This document shows, piece by piece, positions 1 to 8,106 of a stretch of DNA of 64,000 nucleotides. Made by a program: the position numbers and the translations under genes. Position 1 is the first letter of the stretch; every line of letters begins with the position of its first letter. The notes under the pieces are model-generated. The model did not search any database. It was not told where the DNA came from and saw only the letters and a program-made list of their open reading frames with translations. Source of the DNA: Rhodoplanes serenus (GTDB lineage Bacteria; Pseudomonadota; Alphaproteobacteria; Rhizobiales; Xanthobacteraceae); contig CAMDFO010000003.1 of assembly GCA_945897515.1 (NCBI GenBank), positions 50,777 through 114,776 of the forward strand, read 5' to 3'.

Positions 1-232
1 CCACGGGGCGAACGCGCGTGGCGGCGCGACCATAGAGGTTGCCGGGAGTCGGCAAAAGCGAATGTTGGTGATGGCAATGATCCGTTCCGCGCATGGCTTG
101 CTCGCGGCAAGGCTCTGGCGAAGTAGCGACCGAAGTGGTATGTGTTGTATTGCTCGAAGTGAGGATAAGCCGCCTCGCGGCAGAGCACCGATCACGGACG
201 TACCGGCTTTGGCCGGGTGTTTTCGTCTCCAA
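1..232. other. Intergenic / upstream region with no supported gene
   Basis: I see no convincing coding region here. The 61-codon ORF at 62 has no ribosome binding site and overlaps the frame that runs into nadA. The track extends nadA upstream to 93, but the residues before position 270 look non-homologous and have no start signal. The segment probably holds the nadA promoter just before the palindrome at 233-253, and perhaps the end of an upstream transcription unit outside the window. Confidence 0.5.
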
Positions 233-253
233 ATATGCTCATATTGAGCATAT
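233..253. promoter_or_regulatory. Palindromic operator upstream of nadA (NadQ-type candidate)
   Basis: A perfect inverted repeat, ATATGCTC-N5-GAGCATAT, lies 16 bp before the nadA start codon and directly abuts the ribosome binding site. Repression of NAD synthesis genes by NadQ through a TATGCTC/GAGCATA palindrome has been proposed for Rhizobiales, and the sequence resembles what I recall of that motif. No nadQ gene is in the window, so the identity of the regulator is inferred. Confidence 0.7.
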
Positions 254-269
254 AGGAAGGAAAAGTTCG

Positions 270-1376
270 ATGCCGGTCTTGGATATCCTGGGTCCTGAGG
301 TGTCGCGGCGGCCGCCAGTCCCGGCACAGAAGCCTGCCGCGGGCTCCGCGGCGCTGCGCAAATACGGCGCCCTGCCCGCACCTTCATTGGAATGGACGCC
401 GCAGGTGGAGCGCGAGACCGCGCACCTTTATGCGCGCGTTCAGAAGGTCATCCCGCCCAACGAGTGGCCGTTCTTTGCGCCTTACGTGAAGGCGATCAAC
501 GCGCTGAAGAAGCAGCGCAACGCCGTGATCCTGGCGCACAATTACCAGACGCCGGAAATCTACAATTGCGTCGCCGACTTCACCGGCGACTCGCTCCAGC
601 TTGCACGCGAGGCCACCAAGGTCGACGCCGACATCATCGTGCAGTGTGGCGTGCACTTCATGGCCGAGACCGCGAAGGTCCTCAACCCCGGCAAGACGGT
701 GCTGATCCCTGACCTCCGCGCGGGCTGCTCGCTCGCCGAAGCCATCACCGGCGAGGACGTGCGGCTATTGCGCGAACGCTTTCCGGGCGTGCCGGTCGTC
801 ACCTACGTCAACACCTCCGCCGAGGTGAAGGCGGAGAGCGACATCTGCTGCACCTCGTCGAACGCGGTGCAGGTGGTCGAGAGCCTGGGCGCTGAGCGCG
901 TCATCCTGCTGCCGGACGAATATCTGGCAAAATACGTCGCATCCCAGACCAAGGTGAAGATCATCGCCTGGAAGGGCCGCTGCGAGGTGCACGAGCGCTT
1001 CACCGCCGACGAATTGAAACAGGTCCGCGCCAACGATCCGTCGGTGCAGATCATCGCGCATCCGGAGTGTCCGCCCGACGTGATCGCCGAAGCGGACTTC
1101 ACCGGCTCGACCGCGCACATGATCGATTGGGTGCGGGCGAAGCGGCCGAAGCGCGTGGTGATGGTCACCGAATGCTCGATGGCCGACAACGTGCAGGGCG
1201 AGTTGCCTGACGTGGAATTCGTGCGGCCGTGCAATCTCTGCCCGCACATGAAGCGCATCACGTTGCCGAAAATCCTCGACAGCCTCTTGCAGATGAAAGA
1301 GGAGGTCGTGGTCGACCCCATGATCGCCGAACGAGCGCGCCGCGCGGTCGAGCGCATGATCTATCTGAAGAGTTGA
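270..1376 (+). CDS. nadA: Quinolinate synthase NadA
   Basis: NadA condenses iminoaspartate with dihydroxyacetone phosphate to give quinolinate in de novo NAD synthesis, using a [4Fe-4S] cluster in the cytoplasm. The 368-residue product has the expected LAHNYQ segment near the start of the catalytic domain and the three cysteine regions that can ligate the cluster ([22 protein letters not shown]). I chose the ATG at 270 because AGGAAGG sits 9 bp upstream. The longer ORF from 93 adds 59 residues without family character. nadC follows 73 bp downstream on the same strand, but the usual middle gene nadB is absent here. The palindrome at 233-253 probably controls transcription. Confidence 0.97.
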   Translation: MPVLDILGPEVSRRPPVPAQKPAAGSAALRKYGALPAPSLEWTPQVERETAHLYARVQKVIPPNEWPFFAPYVKAINALKKQRNAVILAHNYQTPEIYNCVADFTGDSLQLAREATKVDADIIVQCGVHFMAETAKVLNPGKTVLIPDLRAGCSLAEAITGEDVRLLRERFPGVPVVTYVNTSAEVKAESDICCTSSNAVQVVESLGAERVILLPDEYLAKYVASQTKVKIIAWKGRCEVHERFTADELKQVRANDPSVQIIAHPECPPDVIAEADFTGSTAHMIDWVRAKRPKRVVMVTECSMADNVQGELPDVEFVRPCNLCPHMKRITLPKILDSLLQMKEEVVVDPMIAERARRAVERMIYLKS

Positions 1377-1391
1377 GGCCGAAGGCCGAAA

Positions 1392-1425
1392 CCCCGGAAG
1401 CGCCGCGCAGCGACGCTATCCGGGG
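1392..1425. repeat. Short intergenic palindrome between nadA and nadC (REP-like)
   Basis: CCCCGGA at 1392 pairs with TCCGGGG at 1419. The inner bases AGCG/CGCT extend the stem with a one-base bulge. GC-rich CCGGA-GCGC elements of this look are scattered in Bradyrhizobium-type genomes. It could form a hairpin in the nadA-nadC transcript. Confidence 0.5.
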
Positions 1426-1449
1426 CCCAGCGTAACGGAGTAAGGCGAT

Positions 1450-2349
1450 ATGCTGACACGCGCGACCGAAACCTTGATCGAGCAGTCCCTGATTTACCCG
1501 GACGGCTTCCTTTCGCCGCTGGAAATCGAAGACGCGGTGACGCGCGCGCTGGCCGAGGACCTCGGCCGCGCCGGCGACGTGACCTCGATCGCGACCATTC
1601 CGGTCGGCACCGAGAGCCGCACCGTTCTTGTGGCGCGCAAGGCCGGTACCATCGCCGGGCTGCCGCTGGTCGCAGCGACCTTGCGCCGGCTGTCGCCGGA
1701 GATCGAGCTGCTGCCGCTGGTGCGCGACGGTGCGACGGTCGCGGCCAAGACCTCGCTGATGAACATCAACGGCGACGCCCGCGCGGTGCTGGCCGGCGAG
1801 CGCGCAGCGCTCAATTTCCTCGGTCATCTGTCGGGAATCGCGACCGCCACGGCGGCGTTCGTGCGCAAGATCGGCAGCCACAAGACCCGCATCTGCTGCA
1901 CGCGCAAGACCACGCCGGGGCTGCGCGCGCTGGAAAAATATGCCATCCGCTGCGGCGGCGGCTTCAACCACCGCTTCGGCCTCGACGACGCGATCCTGAT
2001 CAAGGACAACCACATTGCAGTGGCGGGCGGCATCCGCGCCGTGCTGGAGCGGGCTCGCGCCAAGGTCGGCCACCTGGTCAAGATCGAGATCGAGGTGGAC
2101 TCGCTTGCGCAGTTGCAGGAGGTGCTCGACGTCGGTTTGGCCGACGTGGTGCTGCTCGACAATTTCGATACGGCAATGATGAAGCAAGCGGTCGCGACCG
2201 TCGCCGACCGCCTGGTGATCGAGGCCTCGGGCGGAATTACGCTCGACACGATCGCCGAGATCGCGGCCACCGGCGTCGACTACGCGTCGTCCGGAGCGTT
2301 GACGCATTCCTCGCCGAGCCTCGACGTCGCCCTGGATATCGAGATTTAA
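1450..2349 (+). CDS. nadC: Nicotinate-nucleotide pyrophosphorylase (carboxylating) NadC
   Basis: NadC converts quinolinate and PRPP to nicotinate mononucleotide with loss of CO2, the step after NadA. The 299-residue length is normal. Visible family motifs are RKTTPGLR and KYAIRCGGG in the substrate site, KDNH, the EIEVDSL barrel strand, and a late EASGGIT phosphate-binding loop. The ATG at 1450 has GGAGTAAGG just upstream. It follows nadA on the same strand and is presumably cotranscribed with it. Confidence 0.97.
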   Translation: MLTRATETLIEQSLIYPDGFLSPLEIEDAVTRALAEDLGRAGDVTSIATIPVGTESRTVLVARKAGTIAGLPLVAATLRRLSPEIELLPLVRDGATVAAKTSLMNINGDARAVLAGERAALNFLGHLSGIATATAAFVRKIGSHKTRICCTRKTTPGLRALEKYAIRCGGGFNHRFGLDDAILIKDNHIAVAGGIRAVLERARAKVGHLVKIEIEVDSLAQLQEVLDVGLADVVLLDNFDTAMMKQAVATVADRLVIEASGGITLDTIAEIAATGVDYASSGALTHSSPSLDVALDIEI

Positions 2350-2398
2350 CCGCATCCGGCACACGTGCTAGCCTGCTCCCGTTCAATGGGGGCAAGCC

Positions 2399-2854
2399 AT
2401 GAGATTTCCCGCTGCAATCGCGACACTGGCGCTGACAGTGTTCGCCGCGTCACCGCTCGAAGCACGCGAATATCTGAAACAGGAGCGCGCGCAATCGCGT
2501 GGCTTCTCGCCCGGCGTCGTGACCGAGGGCGGCAAGATCGTCTGGGTATCCGGGCAGACCGGGCTGGTCGACGAGCAGGGCAAGTCGATGGCCGGCGATT
2601 TCGTCGGTCAGGCGCGCGTCATCTTCCGCGCCATCGACGCCGTGGTGAAGCGCGCCGGCGGCAGCATCGACGACGTGGTCACGATCACGGTCTATCTCAC
2701 CGATCCGCGCCTGATTGATCCGCTGATGCCGATCCGCCGCGAATTCTGGACCAACGGGAATTTCCCGGCCAGCACCACGATCACGGTGCACAGCCTGCCG
2801 GCGGTGGGCATGATGCTTGAGATCTCGGCCGTCGCCGTCATTGGCGACAAGTAA
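2399..2854 (+). CDS. RidA-family protein with an N-terminal signal peptide
   Basis: The 151-residue product has a hydrophobic leader of about 22 residues (ending near LEAREY) and then a YjgF/YER057c/UK114 domain of about 125 residues. Visible family segments are IVWVSGQTG, a DDVVTITVYL helix-strand and a C-terminal VEISAVAV-like strand. RidA proteins deaminate reactive enamine/imine intermediates in the cytoplasm. The leader suggests this member is exported, so its substrate may differ. The catalytic Arg context usual in RidA (CxR before IEA) is not obvious. The ATG at 2399 has a GGGG-rich Shine-Dalgarno. It is 49 bp after nadC and could be cotranscribed. It converges on the sleB-like gene. 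Confidence 0.85.
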   Translation: MRFPAAIATLALTVFAASPLEAREYLKQERAQSRGFSPGVVTEGGKIVWVSGQTGLVDEQGKSMAGDFVGQARVIFRAIDAVVKRAGGSIDDVVTITVYLTDPRLIDPLMPIRREFWTNGNFPASTTITVHSLPAVGMMLEISAVAVIGDK

Positions 2855-2856
2855 GC

Positions 2857-2868
2857 CGTTCCGGAACG
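2857..2868. other. 12-bp perfect palindrome between convergent genes
   Basis: CGTTCCGGAACG lies right after the RidA stop codon and before the end of the convergent cell-wall hydrolase gene. It may act as a weak hairpin; there is no T tract. Confidence 0.3.
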
Positions 2869-2872
2869 AAGC

Positions 2873-4297
2873 CTACAGCTTCGCGGCGCTCGCGTTCGCC
2901 ACGGTCACGCCCGGTCCCCAGATCGGCGCGTCGGCGCCGTCGCCCCAACGACGCGGGCGATAGAACGTGTGCACCCCGATCCGCGACAGCTTGCGCATGG
3001 TGCTGACCCACCACGGATGCACCCAGTAGGCGTGGTAGTGCGTGGACTTGGCGATATCGGTCAGCCACAGCCTACCGTCAAGCGTGTCGCGCGCGATCTC
3101 CTTGGCCTGCGTCCACATCTCGGGCTCGGTCACTACGTCCCTGATGCCGTCGCAGGCGAAGGTGAACTGGCAGGCGAGATGGCGGTGCGCGTTCTGGTAG
3201 ACGACGCCGCAGACGTTGTTCGGATAGAAGCCGGAGAACACCCGGTTCATCACCACCTGCGCCACCGCGATCTGGCCGCGCTTGGCTTCACCGCGCGATT
3301 CGAAATAGACCGCTTCGGCGAGACACTTCTCCGCTTTCGCACGGCTTTTGATGTCGAGCCCGAGCCGCTCGGCCGGGGTCTTGGGCCGCTTGCCGGCGCC
3401 GGTCACCTCGCCCTTGGCCGCAAGTGTCGTCGCGGGCACCGCCACAGCGCGCTGAACCTTAAGATCCTGCGGTGGTGGCATCACCAGCACCGGCTCTTCG
3501 CCCGCGGGCCATGGCTCGATCCCGCCGACAGCCTCCCCGATCGGGAGCGGGCCGAAATAAAGCCGCGCCAGCCGCACCGCCGGATTGGTGTCGTCGATCG
3601 GATCGAGCTGCGGGCTGTCCGATGCCGCTTCGACGGCTTCGAACACATCGGGTAAAGCGACCGCATCCGGTTCCGGCATGATCGCCGCCGGCAATTCGGC
3701 CGGTCCGGGCTCCGGCGCCACGACAACCGAGAAGTCAAAGTCGGGCTCCGCAGGCACAGCCTCAGGTGCAAGCGGTTCGACGCCGGACGGCGACTGCTCG
3801 GGCCGTGGAAACGCCACGGTCTTGACCCGGCCGGGCTTGAGATCGCGGGTTCCGCCCGGCTGCGACGGAGGCTGCGGCTCCGATTGCGGCTGTTGGCGAG
3901 GTAGCGGGCGCGCGACCAGAAGGTCGCCCTTGAGCCTGCGGTTGACGACCGGGAAATCCTGCGGTCTCGAGCGCGGCATCGGCACGATGCCAAAATCGCG
4001 GGGGCTGAGCTCGCCATCGTCCGGCTCGTAGGCGCTGAAACTCGCGAGGCGATATTCCGGCTGTTCCGGTATCGCGGTGCCGATGGGACGTGGAAAGTTG
4101 AAGGAGGCGGCATGCGCGGTGCCGAACGGCGATGCCGTTACGAGCGGGCGCCAACGCTGGAGCGCCTGCGACTGCTGCGCCAACGATGCGCCAATGTCCT
4201 GTTGACCGACGTACGTCGGCAGCAGGCTCAGCACCAGGACGCTGAGGCCGAAGGGGCCCGACCGGGCGCCCTTCGGCCTGTTACGCGACGCTACCAT
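2873..4297 (-). CDS. SleB-like cell-wall hydrolase
   Basis: The C-terminal ~130 residues form a Hydrolase_2/SleB domain, with the core motif CLAEAVYFESRGE carrying the putative catalytic Glu, followed by QVVMNRV and CGVVYQ. These are peptidoglycan hydrolases or lytic transglycosylases. The N-terminus has one hydrophobic segment (LSVLVLSLLPTYVG), probably a signal anchor. It is followed by about 250 residues of low-complexity, Pro- and Glu-rich linker, so the enzyme likely acts in the periplasm on a long tether. The ATG at 4297 gives 474 residues; the track starts at an in-frame GTG 12 bases earlier. Neither start has a clear ribosome binding site. The gene stands alone on the minus strand. 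Confidence 0.88.
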   Translation of the reverse strand: MVASRNRPKGARSGPFGLSVLVLSLLPTYVGQQDIGASLAQQSQALQRWRPLVTASPFGTAHAASFNFPRPIGTAIPEQPEYRLASFSAYEPDDGELSPRDFGIVPMPRSRPQDFPVVNRRLKGDLLVARPLPRQQPQSEPQPPSQPGGTRDLKPGRVKTVAFPRPEQSPSGVEPLAPEAVPAEPDFDFSVVVAPEPGPAELPAAIMPEPDAVALPDVFEAVEAASDSPQLDPIDDTNPAVRLARLYFGPLPIGEAVGGIEPWPAGEEPVLVMPPPQDLKVQRAVAVPATTLAAKGEVTGAGKRPKTPAERLGLDIKSRAKAEKCLAEAVYFESRGEAKRGQIAVAQVVMNRVFSGFYPNNVCGVVYQNAHRHLACQFTFACDGIRDVVTEPEMWTQAKEIARDTLDGRLWLTDIAKSTHYHAYWVHPWWVSTMRKLSRIGVHTFYRPRRWGDGADAPIWGPGVTVANASAAKL

Positions 4298-4515
4298 GCA
4301 CACGCTCACGCGACGCTACAGGACGCAACGCTACAAGACGCAACGAAACTGAACGCAAAACCCGCTCGGCAAGAGCGCCGCTCGTGGCGCCAATGCGACA
4401 GGTTTATTTATTGTCGGATTAACGTTGCGAAGCCGTTAACTGCAGCGCGCCGCGGCAACGCGCGGGCCGCCGGTAAACAATTCGTCAATTTGGAACCGCG
4501 GCTCGCAACGGCGCA

Positions 4516-4857
4516 TCACCGGATCGGAAATACATAGACGCCGGCGAAATTCCCGGCGAGGAACAGGACGAGTCCGACAACGCACCCGGCGACCAGCGCG
4601 CGGTCGGAGATTACGTCGGGCACCGGCCGCGCCAGCAGAACGCGCAGCGCGATCAGCGCGAGCCCAACCAGGATGAAGAACACCACCAGCGGATGGACCA
4701 GCAATTCGTCGCCGAACGGCCGCTGGTCGGCAAGGATGCCGAAGCCGAACCCGCCGAGCGCCATCAGCCCATACCACCCCAACGCAAGCGAACGGCCCGA
4801 TCGAGCCGGCTTGCCTGCCGCTTGCGTCCACCTATCCCCAGTCGCCACGTGTCTCAA
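4516..4857 (-). CDS. Small membrane protein of unknown function
   Basis: The 113-residue product has three predicted membrane segments (around LALGWYGLMALGGFGF, PLVVFFILVGLALIAL and ALVAGCVVGLVLFLAG) and is basic at the N-terminus. I do not recognise the family. The track start is a TTG; a GTG at the fourth codon, or the ATG beginning MALGGFGF, is also possible. It lies alone between the SleB-like gene and the TAXI receptor gene. The consistent hydrophobic pattern over the full length makes it more likely real than a shadow. Confidence 0.55.
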   Translation of the reverse strand: MRHVATGDRWTQAAGKPARSGRSLALGWYGLMALGGFGFGILADQRPFGDELLVHPLVVFFILVGLALIALRVLLARPVPDVISDRALVAGCVVGLVLFLAGNFAGVYVFPIR

Positions 4858-4889
4858 ACCTCGGCCTGCCCTGGCCGGCCCTGAACGTA

Positions 4890-4914
4890 CATGGCCGGGA
4901 CAAGCCCGGCCATG
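4890..4914. repeat. Intergenic repeat, CATGGCCGGG palindrome
   Basis: CATGGCCGGG and CCCGGCCATG, 10-bp perfect arms around a 5-base loop, lie just after the TAXI receptor gene. The same core is found at 10990 and 38071 in this window, so it belongs to a dispersed repeat family. Confidence 0.75.
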
Positions 4915-4950
4915 ACGTCACGCAATTTATTTGGATGTATGCCGTTTGGC

Positions 4951-5925
4951 TTACATCTTCGCGCCTTTTTCGTTGAAGTACTTGGTCGCACCAGGATGCC
5001 ACGGGATCGGCGAGTTCTTCGTGATCTGGTTTGCCAATGTGATAGCCGCGGCCTCGCCGTGGACAGCCACCAGCTCAGGCTGCTTCTCGATGAAGGTCTT
5101 GACGATGTCGTAGGCGACCTTGTCGGACATCGATGCATTGGCGACCAGGATATTCTGCACCACCGAGATCCTGTTGTCCTTGTCCTGACCCGGATAGGTC
5201 TTCGCTGGGATGACGCCGGTGGTGTAGAGATCGCCGTACTTGGCGTTCATCTTATCGACCACCTCGGTGTGATCGATCAGCTTGATCTTCACGCCGGGGC
5301 TGGCGCCGAGATCGGTGACCGCCGCGGTCGGCAGACCGCCAACCCAAAAGTACGCGTCGATCTTGCCGTCCTTGAGCGCGTTGGTGGATTCCGCAACGCC
5401 GAGACGCTCGCGCCGCATGTCCTTGTCCTTGTCGAGCCCGGCGCCCTCGATGACGCGAAACGCCATCACCTCGGTCGCGCTGCCGGGCGAACCGGTGGAG
5501 ACGCGCTTGCCCTTGAGGTCGGACATTTTCTCGATGCCTTTGCCCTCGACCGTCACCACATGCATGCGGTTCGGATAGAGCACCATCAAGGTTCGCACTT
5601 CGACCTTGTTGCCCTTGAATTTGTCTTCGCCCTTGAGCGCGTCGAGCGCGGCATCGACCATCACCAGCGCGACTTCGCTCTGCTTGGAGCCGATCAGCTT
5701 GAGGTTGTCGACCGAACCGCCGGTGACGCGCGCGGTCGCCGCCACCCCCGGTACGTACTTCGAAAGCACGTTGGCCATGCCGCCGCCGAGCGGATAGTAG
5801 ACGCCGCCGGTGCCGCCGGTGGCGATGGCGATATTAACCTGCTGCGCGAACGCCACGCCGTTGAACAGCGCCGCACCCGCGACCAGGGTCGCCCCACCAG
5901 CCAACAAGAATTCTCTGCGATTCAT
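4951..5925 (-). CDS. TAXI-family TRAP transporter solute-binding protein
   Basis: The 324-residue product is a periplasmic receptor of the TAXI (TRAP-associated extracytoplasmic immunogenic) family. It starts with a Tat/Sec-like leader (MNRREFLLAGG, cleaved near VAFAQQ). The mature start, VNIATGGTGGVYYPLGGGMANVL-like, is the family hallmark. TAXI receptors deliver a carboxylate such as glutamate or a dicarboxylate to a fused permease. The permease gene lies 19 bp upstream on the same strand, so the two form an operon with the receptor distal. The start at 5925 has a Shine-Dalgarno-like GGGAGGAAC. Confidence 0.93.
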   Translation of the reverse strand: MNRREFLLAGGATLVAGAALFNGVAFAQQVNIAIATGGTGGVYYPLGGGMANVLSKYVPGVAATARVTGGSVDNLKLIGSKQSEVALVMVDAALDALKGEDKFKGNKVEVRTLMVLYPNRMHVVTVEGKGIEKMSDLKGKRVSTGSPGSATEVMAFRVIEGAGLDKDKDMRRERLGVAESTNALKDGKIDAYFWVGGLPTAAVTDLGASPGVKIKLIDHTEVVDKMNAKYGDLYTTGVIPAKTYPGQDKDNRISVVQNILVANASMSDKVAYDIVKTFIEKQPELVAVHGEAAAITLANQITKNSPIPWHPGATKYFNEKGAKM

Positions 5926-5944
5926 CAGGTCGTTCCTCCCTGTC

Positions 5945-7987
5945 CTATGCCGGCGCTTTGGGCAGGACCGGCTGCATGCGCTGTTTTAACAGAACTCCCG
6001 CGGCGATGGCCAAGCCAAATGTCGCGGTATAGCTGATGTCACGGCCGGTCAGGGCCTCCATCAGAGCCTCCAGGAGGCTTGGGAACACCAGGAAAAGGCC
6101 GGCCAGCGTCAGCAGCAAGCGTTCGGCCGTTGTGGTGCGGCGGAGCGCCCAGCCTTGCGCAGCCGACGCCAGCGCCGCCAGTCCGAGCCCGGTCTTGGCG
6201 GTGATCAGCACGATGTCCACCCATGAGCCGCCCGCCGGCAGCTTGAGCAGCAGCCCGACGCCTTGCGGGTCGAGCACGAACACGAACGGCACCAGGAATG
6301 CCGGGATGGTGTATTTCCAGGCCTGCAGCGTGGTCTTGTATGGATCGCCGCCGGTGATCGCGGCCGCAGCGAATGGCGACAGCGCGGTCGGCGGCGAAAC
6401 CTCGGACAGCACCGAATAGTAGAAGATGAACATGTGGGCCGCGACGTCGGGTACGCCGAGCTTCATCATGGCGGGCGCCGCGATCACGGCGCAGATGATG
6501 TAGGACGCGGTGACCGGCACGGCGAGACCGACGATCCACACGATCAGCGCGGTGTAGATCGCAGTCAGCAGCAGACTGCCGCCGGCATAGCCGATCACGA
6601 TCGCGGAAAATTTCAGGCCGAGTCCGGTGAGCGTCACCACGCCGACAATGATGCCGGCGGTAGCGCAGGTGGTCGCCGCGGTGAGCGCGCTGGTCGAGCC
6701 CTCGGCAAGCGCGCGCACCAGCTTCTTGGGAACCAGCGCGTTATCGCGCGCCAGGAAACTCAGCGCGTAGGTCAGCACCGTTGCCCAGAACACCGACAGC
6801 GTCGGCGAATAGCCCCACACCATGAAGATGACGACCGAGACCAGCGAGACGAAGTGGAACCCGTAGCGCCGCGTCATTTGCCAGATCGACATGTCGTGGT
6901 CGATCGTGACGGGTTGGGCGCCGAATTTCTTGGCATCGAGCTCAACCATGAACAGCAACGACAGGTAATAGAGGCAGGTCGGGATCATCGCCATGGAGAT
7001 GACGTCGAGATAGCTGATCTTGAGAAACTCGGCGATCAGAAACGCGGCCGCGCCCAGCACCGGCGGCGAGATGATGGCGCCGAGGCCACCGGCGGCCAGC
7101 AGGCCACCGGCAGCATTCTTCTCAAAACCGGCCTTCTCCATCATCGGATAGGCGACCGCGCCGACCGTAACGGTGGTTGCGACGCCCGAACCCGAGGGCC
7201 CGCCGAGCAGGAACGACGACAGCACGACCGTGCGCCCCGCGCTGTTGGCCTTGTTGCCCATCAGCGCCATAGAAAAATCGATGAAGAATTTTCCAGCGCC
7301 CGAGTGCTGCAGGAACGCGCCGTAGATGCAGAACAGCACGATCAGGCTCGACGACACGTCGACCGGAATTCCGAAGATGCCTTCGAGGGTAATGAACAGG
7401 TGGCCGACAAGCTGGCTGATATCGAACCCGCGGTGCGTCCACGGTTGCGGCAGATATGGGCCGTAGTAGGAATAGGCGATGAACGCCAAGGCCACGACGG
7501 GCACGATCCACCCGGTGGTGCGCCGCGTCGCCTCCAGCAGCAAACCGATGAAGACCACGCCGAGGATGGTGTCGAGCTGGGTCGGGGAGGTGGCGCGGTC
7601 GGTGAAGTCCTCGCCGCCGTCGATGGCGTAAAGCAGGATCGCCGCGCCGACGATGCCGAGCACCACATCCCACCAGCGGATGCGGTTGCGGAACCGCGTA
7701 CCCATCGGAAACAGCAGAAAGCTGAGGATCAGCACGAAGGCGACATGCGCGTAACGCAGCGGCTGGGTCGAGATGATCGGGAAGTCGCTGAACGGCCAGG
7801 CGCCCCCCACGGCTGCATAGAGATGAAACAGCGACATCGCCACCGCGATGCTGGTGACCGCGTTGCCGGCCATGCCGGACAGCCGGTTGACCGCACCCTC
7901 TTCGGCTTCGATGAAGGCTTCGGCCTTTTTCAGCTTGTCGTCGGAAATGGCCGATGGCTCAGCCGCCGGCTTCAATACGTCCGCCAT
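5945..7987 (-). CDS. TRAP transporter permease, fused 4TM/12TM subunits (TAXI type)
   Basis: This is the inner-membrane permease partner of the TAXI receptor. It is about 680 residues with many hydrophobic segments, made of a fused small (DctQ-like) and large (DctM-like) subunit. Typical loops include GGPSGSGVATTVTVG and a late VLSEVSPPTALSPFAAAAI segment that is conserved in TRAP large subunits. I placed the start at ATG 7987 (MADVLKP), preceded by GAGGGGACG. The longer ORF back to 8359 is Arg-rich and reads like out-of-frame sequence. Transport uses an ion gradient. The substrate cannot be told from sequence. Confidence 0.93.
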   Translation of the reverse strand: MADVLKPAAEPSAISDDKLKKAEAFIEAEEGAVNRLSGMAGNAVTSIAVAMSLFHLYAAVGGAWPFSDFPIISTQPLRYAHVAFVLILSFLLFPMGTRFRNRIRWWDVVLGIVGAAILLYAIDGGEDFTDRATSPTQLDTILGVVFIGLLLEATRRTTGWIVPVVALAFIAYSYYGPYLPQPWTHRGFDISQLVGHLFITLEGIFGIPVDVSSSLIVLFCIYGAFLQHSGAGKFFIDFSMALMGNKANSAGRTVVLSSFLLGGPSGSGVATTVTVGAVAYPMMEKAGFEKNAAGGLLAAGGLGAIISPPVLGAAAFLIAEFLKISYLDVISMAMIPTCLYYLSLLFMVELDAKKFGAQPVTIDHDMSIWQMTRRYGFHFVSLVSVVIFMVWGYSPTLSVFWATVLTYALSFLARDNALVPKKLVRALAEGSTSALTAATTCATAGIIVGVVTLTGLGLKFSAIVIGYAGGSLLLTAIYTALIVWIVGLAVPVTASYIICAVIAAPAMMKLGVPDVAAHMFIFYYSVLSEVSPPTALSPFAAAAITGGDPYKTTLQAWKYTIPAFLVPFVFVLDPQGVGLLLKLPAGGSWVDIVLITAKTGLGLAALASAAQGWALRRTTTAERLLLTLAGLFLVFPSLLEALMEALTGRDISYTATFGLAIAAGVLLKQRMQPVLPKAPA

Positions 7988-8106
7988 CGTCCCCTCGCCC
8001 GCTGAAAACCGCTTCCCCCGGCGGCAGGCTAGCATGGGGATGCAGCGGGGGAATACCCGACCAAGGGCGATAGGTGCGGCTGTCGTCCCCGCGAACGAAG
8101 GACGAG

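Noticed and set aside
93-269. Upstream extension of nadA in the ORF track
   Set aside because: No ribosome binding site, no family likeness, and ATG 270 has AGGAAGG at the right spacing.
4421-4445. TTAA-rich stretch near 4430 as a CtrA box
   Set aside because: The two TTAAC-type half-sites are 13 bases apart rather than 7.
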